This document shows, in pieces, positions 26,405 to 38,100 of a DNA stretch of 64,000 nucleotides. The first letter of the stretch is position 1, and each line of letters opens with the position of its first letter. The stretch lies in NCBI RefSeq assembly GCF_001602525.1, contig NZ_LSYT01000013.1:62001-126000 (forward strand), given 5' to 3'. A program made the translations under genes and the position numbers. The notes below the pieces were generated by a model. The model ran no database searches. It had not been told where the DNA came from and saw nothing but the letters and a program-made list of their open reading frames with translations. This stretch comes from Flavobacterium chilense. Lineage in GTDB: Bacteria > Bacteroidota > Bacteroidia > Flavobacteriales > Flavobacteriaceae.

Positions 26405-26414
26405 AGAACTCTCT

Positions 26415-26486
26415 GCCGGTGTAGCTCAGGGGTAGAGTGCTTCCTTGGTAAGGAAGAGGTCTCGGGTTCAAATCCCGACATTGGCT
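26415..26486 (+). tRNA. tRNA-Thr (anticodon GGT)
   Basis: The acceptor GCCGGTG pairs with CATTGGC with two G-U pairs. The anticodon stem-loop CTTCCTTGGTAAGGAAG gives anticodon GGT, T-loop GGTTCAAATCC. Length 72, discriminator T. A second threonine isoacceptor in the same transcript as tRNA-Tyr. Confidence 0.94.
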
Positions 26487-26541
26487 CAAGTAAGTAGGAA
26501 ATTGAAAATTAATATATAACTAAGATTAAAAATTAAGTAAA

Positions 26542-27729
26542 ATGGCAAAGGAGAATTTTAATCGTTCCAAACCGCACTTAAACATAGGTACAATTGGACA
26601 CGTAGATCACGGAAAAACTACATTAACTGCTGCAATTACAAAAGTATTGTCAGATGCTGGTTACTGTCAAGCAAAATCGTTTGATCAAATCGATAACGCT
26701 CCAGAGGAGAAAGAAAGAGGTATTACTATTAATACATCACACGTAGAGTATGAAACAGCTAACCGTCACTACGCTCACGTTGACTGTCCAGGTCACGCGG
26801 ATTACGTAAAGAACATGGTTACTGGTGCTGCTCAAATGGACGGAGCTATCTTAGTAGTTGCTGCTACAGATGGTCCAATGCCACAAACTCGTGAGCACAT
26901 TCTTTTAGGTCGTCAGGTTGGTATTCCAAGAATCGTTGTTTTCATGAACAAAGTGGATATGGTTGATGATGCTGAATTGTTAGAGCTTGTTGAAATGGAA
27001 ATTAGAGATTTATTATCTTTCTACGAATATGATGGAGATAATGGTCCTGTAGTTCAAGGTTCTGCTTTAGGAGGATTAAATAATGATCCTGCTTGGGTAC
27101 CAAAAATCATTGAATTAATGGATGCTGTTGATGCTTGGATCGAAGAGCCAGTGCGTGACGTAGCTAAACCATTCTTGATGCCGGTTGAAGACGTATTTAC
27201 AATTACTGGTCGTGGAACTGTTGCTACAGGTCGTATCGAAACAGGTATTGCTAATACAGGAGATCCAGTTGAAATCATTGGTATGGGAGCTGACAAATTA
27301 ACTTCTACTATTACAGGAGTTGAGATGTTCCGTAAAATCCTTGATAGAGGTGAAGCTGGAGATAACGTAGGTTTATTGTTAAGAGGTATTGATAAAGAAT
27401 CTATCAAAAGAGGAATGGTTATCATTAAGCCAGGATCAGTAAAACCACACGCTACTTTCAAAGCAGAGGTTTATATCTTGAAAAAAGAAGAAGGTGGACG
27501 TCATACTCCATTCCATAATAACTACCGTCCACAGTTCTACGTACGTACAACTGACGTAACAGGAGTTATTACTTTACCAGAAGGAGTAGAGATGGTAATG
27601 CCAGGAGATAACTTGACTATTAATGTTGCTTTATTAAGCCCAATCGCAATGAGCGTAGGTTTACGTTTTGCTATCCGTGAAGGTGGTAGAACAGTAGGAG
27701 CAGGTCAGGTGACTGAAATCATAGGATAA
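26542..27729 (+). CDS. tuf: elongation factor Tu
   Basis: The protein has 395 residues, the normal length. The G1 loop [14 protein letters not shown] is at about residues 19-32, G3 is [13 protein letters not shown]4 is [10 protein letters not shown] and the effector segment [11 protein letters not shown] is present. EF-Tu carries aminoacyl-tRNA to the ribosome as a GTPase. The gene follows three tRNA genes and is followed by tRNA-Trp, secE and nusG, the usual Bacteroidota order. A hairpin (27746-27785) after it may partly end the transcript. Confidence 0.98.
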   Translation: MAKENFNRSKPHLNIGTIGHVDHGKTTLTAAITKVLSDAGYCQAKSFDQIDNAPEEKERGITINTSHVEYETANRHYAHVDCPGHADYVKNMVTGAAQMDGAILVVAATDGPMPQTREHILLGRQVGIPRIVVFMNKVDMVDDAELLELVEMEIRDLLSFYEYDGDNGPVVQGSALGGLNNDPAWVPKIIELMDAVDAWIEEPVRDVAKPFLMPVEDVFTITGRGTVATGRIETGIANTGDPVEIIGMGADKLTSTITGVEMFRKILDRGEAGDNVGLLLRGIDKESIKRGMVIIKPGSVKPHATFKAEVYILKKEEGGRHTPFHNNYRPQFYVRTTDVTGVITLPEGVEMVMPGDNLTINVALLSPIAMSVGLRFAIREGGRTVGAGQVTEIIG

Positions 27730-27745
27730 TCCTATAAAAATTATA

Positions 27746-27785
27746 AAAAGCCAGTTGATTTTCTTAACTGAGATCACTGGCTTTT
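27746..27785 (+). terminator. hairpin between tuf and tRNA-Trp
   Basis: AAAAGCCAGT (27746-27755) pairs with ACTGGCTTTT (27776-27785). The T tract is short, so partial read-through into tRNA-Trp is likely. Confidence 0.55.
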
Positions 27786-27789
27786 AATT

Positions 27790-27860
27790 ACGGGCGTAGT
27801 TCAAGGGTAGAATAGCGGTCTCCAAAACCGTTGATGGGGGTTCGAATCCCTCCGCCCGTG
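27790..27860 (+). tRNA. tRNA-Trp (anticodon CCA)
   Basis: Acceptor ACGGGCG pairs with CGCCCGT; the anticodon stem-loop AGCGGTCTCCAAAACCGTT gives anticodon CCA; T-loop GGTTCGAATCC. Length 71, discriminator G. It starts five bases after the hairpin behind tuf. Confidence 0.95.
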
Positions 27861-27878
27861 CAATAAAAAATATATCAA

Positions 27879-28076
27879 ATGACAAAAGTTACTAATTATT
27901 TATCAGAGGCTTTCGAAGAGTTAAAGTCAAATGTTACTTGGCCTGCTTGGGCTGAGGTTCAAAAATTGACAATTGTTGTGGCTGTATTTTCGGTTTTATT
28001 CGCTTTGGCAACATGGGGAGTAGACGAATTTTTTGCAAAAGCTTTGGCTGGATTTTTTAACTGGTTAAAAGGATAA
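27879..28076 (+). CDS. secE: preprotein translocase subunit SecE
   Basis: The protein has 65 residues, the short Bacteroidota form. The amphipathic N-terminal part LSEAFEELKSNVTWPAWAEV (V-T-W-P is the family phrase) precedes one membrane helix (LTIVVAVFSVLFALATWG). SecE forms the SecYEG channel core with SecY and SecG in the inner membrane. It starts 19 bases after tRNA-Trp and is followed directly by nusG, as is usual. Confidence 0.95.
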   Translation: MTKVTNYLSEAFEELKSNVTWPAWAEVQKLTIVVAVFSVLFALATWGVDEFFAKALAGFFNWLKG

Positions 28077-28086
28077 TTTTTTTGTG

Positions 28087-28638
28087 ATGGCAGATAATAA
28101 TGTGAAAAAATGGTATGTGGTTAGAGCTGTAAGCGGACAAGAAAATAAAGTCAAAGCTTACATTGAAACTGAGATTGCCAGATTAGGTATGGGTGATTAT
28201 GTTTCCCAGGTTTTGGTACCTACTGAAAAAGTAGTTACAGTAAAAGAGGGAAAAAAAATGTCTAAGGATAAAGTTTATTTCCCTGGATATGTTATGATTG
28301 AAGCTAACTTAGTTGGTGAGATACCTCATATTATTAAGTCTATTACTAGTGTAATTGGTTTTCTGGGAGAAATCAAAGGAGGAGAACCTGTTCCTTTGAG
28401 ACTTTCTGAAGTAAACAGAATGTTAGGTAAAGTAGATGAGTTAGCTGTAAATACAGATACTCGCGCTATTCCTTTCAACTTAGGAGAAACTGTTAAAGTG
28501 ATCGATGGTCCTTTCAATGGTTTTAACGGTACAGTTGAAAAAATCAATGAAGAAAAGCGTAAACTTGAAGTAATGGTTAAGATTTTCGGAAGAAAGACTC
28601 CATTAGAATTAAGCTTTATGCAAGTTGAAAAAGTATAA
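28087..28638 (+). CDS. nusG: transcription termination/antitermination protein NusG
   Basis: The protein has about 183 residues from the ATG at 28087; a GTG at 28084 is one codon earlier. The N-terminal NGN domain begins KKWYVVRAVSGQENKVKAYI and contains KVYFPGYVMIEANL. The C-terminal KOW domain is GETVKVIDGPFNGFNGTVEK. It binds RNA polymerase and tunes pausing and Rho action. Gene order secE-nusG-rplK is standard. Confidence 0.97.
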   Translation: MADNNVKKWYVVRAVSGQENKVKAYIETEIARLGMGDYVSQVLVPTEKVVTVKEGKKMSKDKVYFPGYVMIEANLVGEIPHIIKSITSVIGFLGEIKGGEPVPLRLSEVNRMLGKVDELAVNTDTRAIPFNLGETVKVIDGPFNGFNGTVEKINEEKRKLEVMVKIFGRKTPLELSFMQVEKV

Positions 28639-28661
28639 TTTTTTGTTACACATATAATATC

Positions 28662-28690
28662 CATTGTAATCGCTTCCATTGATTACAATG
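28662..28690 (+). promoter_or_regulatory. inverted repeat in the rplK leader (possible attenuator or operator)
   Basis: CATTGTAATC (28662-28671) is the exact reverse complement of GATTACAATG (28681-28690), with a nine-base loop. It ends 15 bases before the rplK ATG and is followed by a T-rich stretch. It could be an attenuator or a binding site for ribosomal protein L1, which represses rplK-rplA in E. coli. Both are inference. Confidence 0.5.
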
Positions 28691-28705
28691 TTAAATTTTT
28701 TAAAA

Positions 28706-29143
28706 ATGGCTAAAGAAATTAGTAAGGTAGTTAAACTACAAGTTAAGGGAGGTGCTGCGAACCCGTCGCCACCGGTTGGACCTGCTTTAGGAGCTGCTGG
28801 GGTTAATATCATGGAGTTTTGTAAGCAATTTAATGCTAGAACTCAGGATAAACCTGGCAAAATTTGTCCAGTGCAAATCACTGTGTACAAAGACAAATCA
28901 TTCGATTTTGTTGTTAAGACTCCTCCAGCAGCAGTTCAGTTAATGGAAGCTGCAAAGCTAAAATCTGGTTCTGGTGAGCCTAATCGTAAAAAAGTAGCTA
29001 GTGTTACTTGGGAACAAATTAGAACTATTGCTGAAGACAAAATGCCGGACTTAAACGCTTTCACTATTGAGAAAGCAATGAGTATGGTTGCTGGAACAGC
29101 TAGATCTATGGGTATAACTGTATCAGGAGATGCTCCTTTTTAA
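28706..29143 (+). CDS. rplK: 50S ribosomal protein uL11
   Basis: The protein has about 145 residues. The start [20 protein letters not shown] and the phrase [20 protein letters not shown] are the L11 signature; the C-terminal RNA-binding domain ends [14 protein letters not shown]. It binds 23S rRNA at the GTPase centre. I use the ATG at 28706, since a TTG at 28679 adds residues that lie in the inverted-repeat leader. Confidence 0.98.
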   Translation: MAKEISKVVKLQVKGGAANPSPPVGPALGAAGVNIMEFCKQFNARTQDKPGKICPVQITVYKDKSFDFVVKTPPAAVQLMEAAKLKSGSGEPNRKKVASVTWEQIRTIAEDKMPDLNAFTIEKAMSMVAGTARSMGITVSGDAPF

Positions 29144-29156
29144 TTAAGAAAAAGAC

Positions 29157-29846
29157 ATGGCAAAATTAACAAAAAAGCAAAAAGAGGCTGCTTCAAAAAT
29201 TGAAAAGAACAAATTATACTCTCTAAAAGATGCTGCGGCATTATTGAAAGTTGTTGCTTCTGCAAAATTTGATGAGTCTGTTGATATCGCAGTTCGTTTG
29301 GGTGTAGATCCAAGAAAAGCGAATCAAATGGTAAGAGGTGTGGTAACTTTACCTCACGGAACAGGAAAGGATGTTAAAGTATTAGCATTGGTTACTCCAG
29401 ATAAAGAGGCTGAAGCAAGAGAGGCTGGAGCAGATCATGTTGGTCTTGATGATTACCTACAAAAAATTAAAGATGGTTGGACAGATGTTGATGTAATCAT
29501 CACTATGCCGGCTGTTATGGGTAAATTAGGTCCATTAGGTCGTATTTTAGGACCTAGAGGTTTAATGCCAAACCCTAAAACAGGTACTGTAACTATGGAT
29601 GTTGCAAAAGCTGTTCAAGAGGTTAAAGCTGGTAAAATTGACTTTAAAGTTGATAAAACTGGTATCGTTCACGCAGGAATTGGTAAAGTTTCTTTTGGAG
29701 CTGAGCAAATTGTTGACAACGCACACGAAATTATTCAAACATTAATAAAACTTAAACCAACTGCTGCTAAAGGTACATACATCAAAGGTATTCACCTTAC
29801 AAGCACTATGAGTCCTGCTATTGCATTAGACCCAAAAGCAGTATAA
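29157..29846 (+). CDS. rplA: 50S ribosomal protein uL1
   Basis: The protein has 229 residues. The L1 signature appears as [20 protein letters not shown], and the phrase [20 protein letters not shown] is diagnostic. It forms the L1 stalk near the tRNA exit site. It starts 13 bases after rplK and is clearly cotranscribed with it. In E. coli it also represses its own operon. Confidence 0.98.
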   Translation: MAKLTKKQKEAASKIEKNKLYSLKDAAALLKVVASAKFDESVDIAVRLGVDPRKANQMVRGVVTLPHGTGKDVKVLALVTPDKEAEAREAGADHVGLDDYLQKIKDGWTDVDVIITMPAVMGKLGPLGRILGPRGLMPNPKTGTVTMDVAKAVQEVKAGKIDFKVDKTGIVHAGIGKVSFGAEQIVDNAHEIIQTLIKLKPTAAKGTYIKGIHLTSTMSPAIALDPKAV

Positions 29847-29868
29847 TTGGTAGTTAAAAATTTTTAGT

Positions 29869-30372
29869 ATGACTAGAGAAGAAAAATCAATCGCGATTGA
29901 AAATTTAACTGCGCAGTTAGCTGGTACAAATATCATTTATGTATCTGATATTTCTGGTTTAAACGCAGAAACAACTTCAAACTTACGTAGAGCTTGTTTT
30001 AAAGCTGGTATCAAATTAGAAGTAGTAAAAAACACTTTGCTTGCAAAAGCAATGGAAGCTTCTTCTACTGATTATGGTGATTTACCTTCAGTTTTGACTG
30101 GTAATAGTGCTATATTCATTTCTGATGTAGCTAATGCTCCTGGAAAAATCATTAAAGATTTCCGTAAGAAATCTGATAAACCAGTTTTAAAAGGTGCTTT
30201 CATTAACAATGAAATTTATATTGGAGATAACCAATTAGATGCATTAGCAACTATTAAATCTAAAGAAGAGTTACTTGGAGAACTTATTGGATTATTACAA
30301 TCTCCAGCTCAAAGAATTATTTCTGCTTTACAAAACAAATTCGCAGGTAGCGAAGAAGAAACTGAAGCATAA
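29869..30372 (+). CDS. rplJ: 50S ribosomal protein uL10
   Basis: The protein has 167 residues. The N-terminal rRNA-binding part (MTREEKSIAIENLTAQLAG, GLNAETTSNLRRACFKAGIK) and the C-terminal helix that binds L7/L12 are both visible. It forms the base of the stalk. The gap to rplA is only 22 bases, so no long L10 leader exists here. The gap to rplL is 93 bases and contains an imperfect hairpin near 30380-30406. Confidence 0.97.
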   Translation: MTREEKSIAIENLTAQLAGTNIIYVSDISGLNAETTSNLRRACFKAGIKLEVVKNTLLAKAMEASSTDYGDLPSVLTGNSAIFISDVANAPGKIIKDFRKKSDKPVLKGAFINNEIYIGDNQLDALATIKSKEELLGELIGLLQSPAQRIISALQNKFAGSEEETEA

Positions 30373-30465
30373 TAATCAAAGCAGGGGAGCTTGCTTCCTT
30401 GTTGCTTAATTAGCGCACAATAATTAAATTATATTTTTTACAAATCATTTTAAACGATAGAGAAA

Positions 30466-30837
30466 ATGGCAGATTTGAAACAATTCGCAGAACAATTAGT
30501 TAACTTAACAGTTAAAGAAGTTAACGAATTAGCAACAATATTAAAAGACGAGTATGGTATCGAGCCTGCTGCTGCAGCTGTAGTAGTTGCTGCTGGTGGT
30601 GGAGAAGGTGCTGCTGAAGAAGCACAAACTGAATTTACAGTTGTATTAAAAGAAGCTGGTGCTTCTAAATTAGCTGTTGTAAAATTAGTTAAAGAACTTA
30701 CAGGTTTAGGTCTTAAAGAAGCTAAAGATGTAGTTGATGGTGCTCCAAGCAACGTAAAAGAAGGTGTTTCTAAAGAAGAGGCTGAAGGTCTTAAAAAATC
30801 ATTAGAAGAAGCTGGAGCTGTTGTTGAGTTAAAATAA
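30466..30837 (+). CDS. rplL: 50S ribosomal protein bL12 (L7/L12)
   Basis: The protein has 123 residues. The N-terminal dimerisation part ([20 protein letters not shown]), an Ala/Gly-rich hinge ([20 protein letters not shown]) and the C-terminal GTPase-stimulating domain ([20 protein letters not shown]) are present. The stalk protein recruits translation GTPases. A hairpin follows the gene before rpoB. Confidence 0.97.
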   Translation: MADLKQFAEQLVNLTVKEVNELATILKDEYGIEPAAAAVVVAAGGGEGAAEEAQTEFTVVLKEAGASKLAVVKLVKELTGLGLKEAKDVVDGAPSNVKEGVSKEEAEGLKKSLEEAGAVVELK

Positions 30838-30857
30838 CAAAACACAGTTTAGAACTA

Positions 30858-30896
30858 GGTTTAGACCTTGGACGGAATCGTTCAAGGGTCTAAACC
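30858..30896 (+). terminator. terminator or attenuator between rplL and rpoB
   Basis: GGTTTAGACC (30858-30867) and GGTCTAAACC (30887-30896) are exact reverse complements, with added inner pairing, and a T run follows. It can reduce read-through from the ribosomal protein genes into rpoBC, as seen in other bacteria. Confidence 0.75.
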
Positions 30897-31103
30897 ATTT
30901 TTCGTATAATAAAATATATCAAGTTTTATTATCAAATAGTTTAAAATACGAAAAAGTTTTTGATCAATACGAAGAAAAAAAATTGAACTTACTTTTACCG
31001 GTTTATTTTTAAAGATGTATTGATTATAATAAGAAAGTATAGATTAAACAGTGTGTTTTTACACAAAAAAATTACTTTTTTTTAATCAAAATTTTGTCCA
31101 TTG

Positions 31104-34100
31104 ATGATAACAAATCAGACTGAAAGATTGAATTTTGCCTCTACAAAAAATATTCCTGACTATCCAGATTTCTTAGATGTTCAGGTTAAATCTTTTAAAG
31201 ATTTCTTTCAATTAGAAACGAAATCTGACGAAAGAGGCAACGAAGGGTTATACAACACCTTCATGGAAAACTTTCCAATCACAGATACAAGAAACAACTT
31301 TGTATTGGAGTTCCTAGATTATTTTGTTGATCCGCCACGTTATACAATTCAAGAATGTATAGAGAGAGGTCTTACTTATAGTGTGCCTTTAAAAGCCAGG
31401 TTAAAACTATACTGTACAGATCCAGAACACGAAGATTTTGAAACTATTGTACAAGATGTTTATCTTGGAACAATACCTTATATGACTCCAAGTGGTACTT
31501 TTGTTATCAATGGTGCCGAGCGTGTAGTAGTATCACAATTACACCGTTCTCCTGGGGTTTTCTTTGGACAATCATTCCACGCAAATGGAACTAAACTTTA
31601 TTCTGCCAGAGTAATTCCTTTTAAAGGATCTTGGATAGAATTCTCTACTGATATCAACAGCGTAATGTACGCATATATCGATAGAAAGAAAAAATTACCT
31701 GTAACAACTTTATTCCGTGCAATTGGTTTCGAAAGAGATAAGGATATCCTTGAAATTTTCGACTTAGCAGAAGAAATTAAAGTGTCTAAAACAGGTATTA
31801 AAAAATATATTGGAAGAAGACTTGCTGCACGTGTTTTGAATACATGGCACGAGGATTTCGTTGATGAGGATACTGGTGAAGTAGTTTCTATCGAACGTAA
31901 CGAAATCATCCTTGATAGAGATACTATTATCGACAAAGATAATGTTGAAGAGATCATTGATTCTAACGTAAAATCTATTTTGTTACACAAAGAGGATAAT
32001 AACCAAGCAGATTATGCTATTATCCACAACACGTTACAAAAAGATCCAACAAACTCTGAAAAAGAAGCTGTTGAGCATATCTACAGACAATTGCGTAATG
32101 CAGAACCGCCTGATGAAGAAACTGCTCGTGGTATTATAGATAAATTGTTCTTCTCTGATCAACGTTATAACTTAGGTGAAGTTGGTCGTTACAGAATGAA
32201 CAAAAAATTAGATTTAGATATCCCTATGGATAAGCAGGTGCTTACCAAAGAAGATATCATTACAATCGTAAAATATTTGATTGAGTTAATCAACTCTAAA
32301 GCAGAGATTGATGATATTGATCACTTATCTAACCGTCGTGTTAGAACAGTTGGAGAACAATTGTCTCAACAATTCGGTGTAGGTTTAGCACGTATGGCTA
32401 GAACTATTAGAGAGCGTATGAACGTTAGAGATAACGAGGTGTTTACACCAATTGATTTGATCAATGCTAAAACATTATCATCAGTTATCAACTCTTTCTT
32501 TGGAACTAACCAGTTATCTCAATTTATGGATCAAACGAATCCATTAGCTGAGATTACACACAAAAGAAGACTTTCTGCACTTGGACCAGGTGGACTTTCG
32601 AGAGAGAGAGCTGGTTTCGAGGTTCGTGACGTTCACTATACGCACTATGGTCGTTTATGTCCGATCGAAACTCCTGAGGGACCAAACATTGGTTTGATTT
32701 CATCTCTTGGTGTTTATGCAAAAGTTAACGGAATGGGATTCATCGAAACTCCATACCGTAAAGTAACTAATGGAGTAGTTGATTTAGAAAGTACTCCAAT
32801 TTACTTAAGTGCTGAAGAAGAAGAAGGTAAAATGATTGCTCAGGCAAACATTGAAATGGATGAAACTGGTAAAATTACAGCTAGCAATGTTATTGCTCGT
32901 GAGGAAGGTGACTTCCCGGTTGTTGAACCATCTGTAGTTCATTATACAGACGTTGCTCCTAACCAGATCGCTTCGATTTCTGCGTCATTGATTCCTTTCT
33001 TGGAGCATGATGATGCGAACCGTGCGTTGATGGGATCGAACATGATGCGTCAGGCAGTTCCTTTGATCCGTCCTGAAGCACCAATTGTAGGTACAGGTTT
33101 AGAGCGTCAGGTAGCTTCAGATTCAAGAGTATTAATCAATGCTGAAGGGCATGGAACTGTTGAATATGTTGATGCTAATATCATTACTATTAAATACGAT
33201 CGTACTGAAGACGAGAGAATGGTTAGTTTTGATGCTGATGAGAAAACATACAACCTTATTAAATTTAGAAAAACCAATCAAGGTACAAGTATCAACTTGA
33301 AACCAATCGTAAGAAAAGGTGACAGAGTTGTTCCTGGACAAGTATTGTCTGAAGGTTATGCTACTCAAAATGGAGAATTAGCTTTAGGTAGAAACCTAAA
33401 AGTTGCGTTCATGCCATGGAAAGGGTACAACTTCGAGGATGCGATTGTAATTTCTGAAAAAGTAGTTCGTGATGATATTTTTACATCTATCCACGTTGAT
33501 GATTATTCATTAGAGGTTAGAGATACTAAGTTAGGAAACGAAGAGTTAACAAACGATATTCCTAACGTTTCTGAAGAAGCTACTAAAGATTTAGATGAAA
33601 ACGGTATGATCAGAATTGGAGCAGAGGTTAAACCTGGCGACATTTTGATCGGAAAAATTACACCAAAAGGAGAATCAGATCCAACTCCGGAAGAGAAATT
33701 GCTTCGTGCAATCTTTGGAGATAAAGCAGGTGATGTAAAAGATGCTTCATTAAAAGCTTCTCCATCTTTACATGGTGTAGTTCTTGACAAAAAATTATTT
33801 GCAAGAGCCGTAAAAGATAAACGTAAACGTACTCAGGATAAAGATGCTTTAGGCGCTTTAGAAATGGAATTCGAAACTAAATTTGTTGAATTAAAAGACA
33901 GATTAGTTGAGAAATTATTCCTGATCGTGAACGGAAAAACATCTCAAGGTGTAATGAATGATTTGGGTGAAGAAGTTTTACCAAAAGGTAAAAAATATAC
34001 TCAAAAAATGCTTTACGCAGTAGAAGATTTTGCTCACTTAAGCAAAGGTCAATGGGTTGCTGATGATGCTACAAATAAAATGGTTAATGATTTAATTCAT

Positions 34101-34916
34101 AACTATAAAATTAAGCTGAACGACTTACAAGGATCTTTAAGAAGAGAGAAATTTACTATTACAGTTGGAGATGAATTACCATCTGGAATCTTGAAATTGG
34201 CTAAAATCTATATCGCTAAAAAACGTAAGTTAAAAGTTGGTGATAAAATGGCGGGACGTCACGGTAACAAAGGTATTGTTGCAAGAATCGTTCGTCATGA
34301 AGATATGCCTTTCTTAGAAGATGGAACACCGGTAGATATCGTATTGAATCCACTTGGGGTACCTTCACGTATGAACATTGGTCAGATTTATGAGACCGTT
34401 CTTGGATGGGCTGGTATGAACTTGGGTAGAAAATTTGCTACTCCAATTTTCGACGGTGCTTCTCTTGACGAGATCAACGCTTTGACTGATGAGGCTAATG
34501 TACCACGTTTCGGACATACATACCTTTATGATGGTGGAACTGGAGAGCGTTTTGCACAAAAAGCAACTGTGGGTGTAATTTACATGCTTAAATTAGGACA
34601 CATGGTTGATGATAAGATGCACGCACGTTCTATTGGACCATACTCATTGATTACGCAACAACCACTTGGAGGTAAGGCTCAATTTGGAGGTCAGCGTTTT
34701 GGAGAGATGGAGGTTTGGGCACTTGAGGCTTATGGAGCTTCTAGTACACTGCGTGAAATCTTAACTGTTAAGTCTGATGACGTTATTGGTAGAGCTAAAA
34801 CTTACGAAGCAATCGTTAAGGGAGAAACTATGCCAGAACCAGGTTTACCAGAATCATTCAATGTATTAATGCACGAATTGAAAGGTCTAGGTTTAGATCT
34901 TCGTTTAGAAGAATAA
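31104..34916 (+). CDS. rpoB: DNA-directed RNA polymerase subunit beta
   Basis: The protein has about 1270 residues from the ATG at 31104; a TTG at 31101 would add one. The fork and rifampicin regions ([40 protein letters not shown]), the segment [15 protein letters not shown] and the C-terminal [16 protein letters not shown] are all present, as is the final [20 protein letters not shown]. It forms the polymerase core with beta-prime and alpha. The gap to rpoC is 263 bases and contains a hairpin. Standard length for Bacteroidota. Confidence 0.98.
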   Translation: MITNQTERLNFASTKNIPDYPDFLDVQVKSFKDFFQLETKSDERGNEGLYNTFMENFPITDTRNNFVLEFLDYFVDPPRYTIQECIERGLTYSVPLKARLKLYCTDPEHEDFETIVQDVYLGTIPYMTPSGTFVINGAERVVVSQLHRSPGVFFGQSFHANGTKLYSARVIPFKGSWIEFSTDINSVMYAYIDRKKKLPVTTLFRAIGFERDKDILEIFDLAEEIKVSKTGIKKYIGRRLAARVLNTWHEDFVDEDTGEVVSIERNEIILDRDTIIDKDNVEEIIDSNVKSILLHKEDNNQADYAIIHNTLQKDPTNSEKEAVEHIYRQLRNAEPPDEETARGIIDKLFFSDQRYNLGEVGRYRMNKKLDLDIPMDKQVLTKEDIITIVKYLIELINSKAEIDDIDHLSNRRVRTVGEQLSQQFGVGLARMARTIRERMNVRDNEVFTPIDLINAKTLSSVINSFFGTNQLSQFMDQTNPLAEITHKRRLSALGPGGLSRERAGFEVRDVHYTHYGRLCPIETPEGPNIGLISSLGVYAKVNGMGFIETPYRKVTNGVVDLESTPIYLSAEEEEGKMIAQANIEMDETGKITASNVIAREEGDFPVVEPSVVHYTDVAPNQIASISASLIPFLEHDDANRALMGSNMMRQAVPLIRPEAPIVGTGLERQVASDSRVLINAEGHGTVEYVDANIITIKYDRTEDERMVSFDADEKTYNLIKFRKTNQGTSINLKPIVRKGDRVVPGQVLSEGYATQNGELALGRNLKVAFMPWKGYNFEDAIVISEKVVRDDIFTSIHVDDYSLEVRDTKLGNEELTNDIPNVSEEATKDLDENGMIRIGAEVKPGDILIGKITPKGESDPTPEEKLLRAIFGDKAGDVKDASLKASPSLHGVVLDKKLFARAVKDKRKRTQDKDALGALEMEFETKFVELKDRLVEKLFLIVNGKTSQGVMNDLGEEVLPKGKKYTQKMLYAVEDFAHLSKGQWVADDATNKMVNDLIHNYKIKLNDLQGSLRREKFTITVGDELPSGILKLAKIYIAKKRKLKVGDKMAGRHGNKGIVARIVRHEDMPFLEDGTPVDIVLNPLGVPSRMNIGQIYETVLGWAGMNLGRKFATPIFDGASLDEINALTDEANVPRFGHTYLYDGGTGERFAQKATVGVIYMLKLGHMVDDKMHARSIGPYSLITQQPLGGKAQFGGQRFGEMEVWALEAYGASSTLREILTVKSDDVIGRAKTYEAIVKGETMPEPGLPESFNVLMHELKGLGLDLRLEE

Positions 34917-34927
34917 TAAAAAGTTTT

Positions 34928-34961
34928 GTAATCAGTCTCATTTTTTAATGGGACTGATTAC
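34928..34961 (+). terminator. hairpin between rpoB and rpoC
   Basis: The left arm GTAATCAGTCTCAT (34928-34941) and right arm ATGGGACTGATTAC (34948-34961) pair with one mismatch. No long T run follows, so it may be a processing or pausing signal and not a full stop. Confidence 0.5.
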
Positions 34962-35179
34962 TCATTTATAAAAGTTTTTAAAGATTTATACCCGTAAACC
35001 GTTCCGATTTTTTATAACAATGCAAGGCATTTTATAACTAGCACTTCAAATTTAGTTTTTGAGGTTTAGAGAAGTAACCCGAGGTAGTAGCTGAATGATT
35101 AACTCTTTATTTTTAAAAGAGTAGATTATAAATCTAAATTCAATTTTTTTAATTGCAAAATAAATCAATAGTAAAAACT

Positions 35180-38100
35180 ATGATGAATAACAGAAACAAT
35201 AAAGATAAAAATCCAGTAAAAAGATTTAACAAAATTTCTATTGGATTGGCTTCACCAGAATCTATCCTGAAAGAATCAAGAGGAGAGGTTTTAAAGCCAG
35301 AAACAATTAACTATAGAACTCACAAACCAGAGCGTGACGGACTTTTCTGCGAAAGAATCTTCGGACCAGTAAAAGATTTCGAATGTGCTTGTGGTAAGTA
35401 TAAAAGAATTCGTTACAAAGGTATCATCTGTGACCGTTGTGGTGTTGAAGTTACGGAGAAAAAAGTACGTCGTGACAGAGTAGGACACATCAACCTTGTT
35501 GTGCCAATTGCTCATATCTGGTACTTCCGTTCTCTTCCAAACAAAATTGGTTATATTCTTGGTCTTCCATCTAAGAAATTAGATATGATTATTTACTACG
35601 AAAGATACGTAGTAATCCAAGCTGGTATTGCTAAAAATGCAGACGGAGAATCTTTACAAAGATTAGACTTCTTAACAGAAGAAGAATACCTAAACATTTT
35701 AGATACTCTTCCGCAAGAAAACCAATATTTAGATGATTTAGATCCAAATAAATTTGTTGCCAAAATGGGAGCAGAGTGTATTATGGATTTATTAGCTCGT
35801 ATTGATTTAGATGCTTTATCTTATGAATTAAGACACAGCGCTAACAACGAAACATCTAAACAACGTAAAACTGAAGCTTTAAAAAGATTACAAGTTGTTG
35901 AGTCTTTCCGTGAGTCTAACTTAAACCGCGAAAACCGTCCTGAATGGATGATTATGAAAGTGGTTCCGGTTATCCCGCCAGAATTACGTCCGCTTGTGCC
36001 GCTTGATGGAGGTCGTTTTGCAACTTCAGATTTAAATGACTTATACCGTCGTGTAATCATCCGTAATAACCGTTTGAAAAGATTAATGGAGATCAAAGCT
36101 CCTGAAGTTATCTTAAGAAACGAGAAACGTATGTTACAAGAATCTGTAGATTCATTATTTGATAACACTCGTAAAGCTTCTGCTGTTAAAACAGAATCTA
36201 ACAGACCATTAAAATCATTATCTGACTCATTAAAAGGTAAACAAGGACGTTTCCGTCAAAACTTACTTGGAAAACGTGTGGATTATTCTGCTCGTTCGGT
36301 AATTGTTGTTGGTCCTGAATTAAAATTATTCGAATGTGGATTGCCAAAAGATATGGCATCTGAATTATACAAACCTTTCGTTATCCGTAAATTGATCGAA
36401 AGAGGTATTGTAAAAACAGTAAAATCTGCGAAGAAAATCATTGACAAAAAAGAGCCAGTAGTTTGGGATATTTTAGAAAATGTAATTAAAGGACACCCAG
36501 TATTACTGAACCGTGCTCCTACTTTGCACAGACTTGGTATTCAGGCTTTCCAGCCAAAATTAATTGAAGGAAAAGCGATCCAGTTACACCCATTAGTTTG
36601 TACGGCTTTCAACGCCGATTTCGACGGGGATCAGATGGCGGTTCACTTACCTTTAGGACCAGAAGCTATTTTAGAGGCTCAATTATTAATGTTGGCTTCT
36701 CATAATATCTTAAACCCTGCAAATGGTGCACCAATTACAGTACCATCTCAGGACATGGTTTTGGGTCTGTATTACATGACCAAAGAACGTATTTCTACAG
36801 AAGATCATAAAATTATAGGTCAGGATTTGACTTTTTACTCTGCTGAAGAAGTAAATATTGCATTAAACGAAGGAAGATTAGAATTGAATGCCCGTGTGAA
36901 AATCCGTGCAAAAGATTTTAATGATGCTGGAGAATTAGTGTATCAAATTATTCAAACAACTGCAGGACGTGTATTATTTAACGAAGTAGTACCTGAAGCA
37001 GCTGGATATATCAATGACGTATTGACTAAGAAAAACCTTAGAGATATTATCGGACACATTTTAAGTGTGACTGATGTACCTACAACGGCAGCTTTCTTGG
37101 ACAATATGAAAGACATGGGGTATAAATTCGCATTTAGAGGAGGTTTATCATTCTCTTTAGGTGATATTAGAATTCCAGAACAAAAAACGAAGTTAATTGC
37201 AGATGCCAGAGAGCAAGTTGAAGGTATCTCAACTAACTATAACATGGGTCTTATCACAAATAACGAGCGTTACAATCAGGTTATTGACGTATGGACTTCA
37301 GCAAATGCTCAGTTAACAGAATTAGCAATGAAAAATATTAGAGAAGACCAACAAGGTTTCAACTCTGTATACATGATGCTTGACTCTGGGGCGAGGGGTT
37401 CTAAGGAACAGATTCGTCAGTTAACTGGTATGCGTGGTTTGATGGCTAAGCCTAAAAAATCTACTGCTGGTGGTGGTGAGATTATTGAAAACCCGATTCT
37501 TTCTAACTTTAAGGAAGGTCTTTCGATCCTTGAGTACTTCATTTCTACTCACGGTGCTCGTAAAGGTCTTGCGGATACGGCTCTTAAAACGGCCGATGCT
37601 GGTTACTTAACAAGAAGGCTTCATGACGTTTCTCAAGATGTTATTGTTAACATCGAAGATTGTGGAACTTTAAGAGGTGTTGAAGTTGCTGCATTGAAGA
37701 AAAATGAGGAAATCGTTGAGTCATTAGGAGAAAGAATTTTAGGACGTGTTGCATTACAGGATGTTATAAATCCACTTACTAATGAAGTAATGGTTCAGTC
37801 AGGTCAACAAATTACTGAAGCAATTATGAGAACTATCGAAGCTTCTCCAATTGAAAAAGTAGAAGTTAGATCTCCATTAACTTGTGAGGCTTTAAAAGGA
37901 ATTTGTGCTAAATGTTACGGTAGAAACTTAGCTACCGGAAAAATGACACAAAGAGGTGAAGCTGTCGGAGTTATTGCAGCTCAGTCTATTGGAGAGCCTG
38001 GTACACAGTTAACACTTCGTACGTTCCACGTTGGAGGGGTTGCTGGAGGTATCTCTGAAGAATCTAGTATTATTACAAGATTCAACGGTAGACTTGAAAT

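Noticed and set aside
30380-30406. Hairpin between rplJ and rplL as a regulatory site
   Set aside because: Pairing is imperfect and no T run follows; it is too weak to list as a feature.
30450-30845. 131-codon minus-strand open frame over rplL
   Set aside because: It is the antisense shadow of the Ala/Gly-rich rplL gene.
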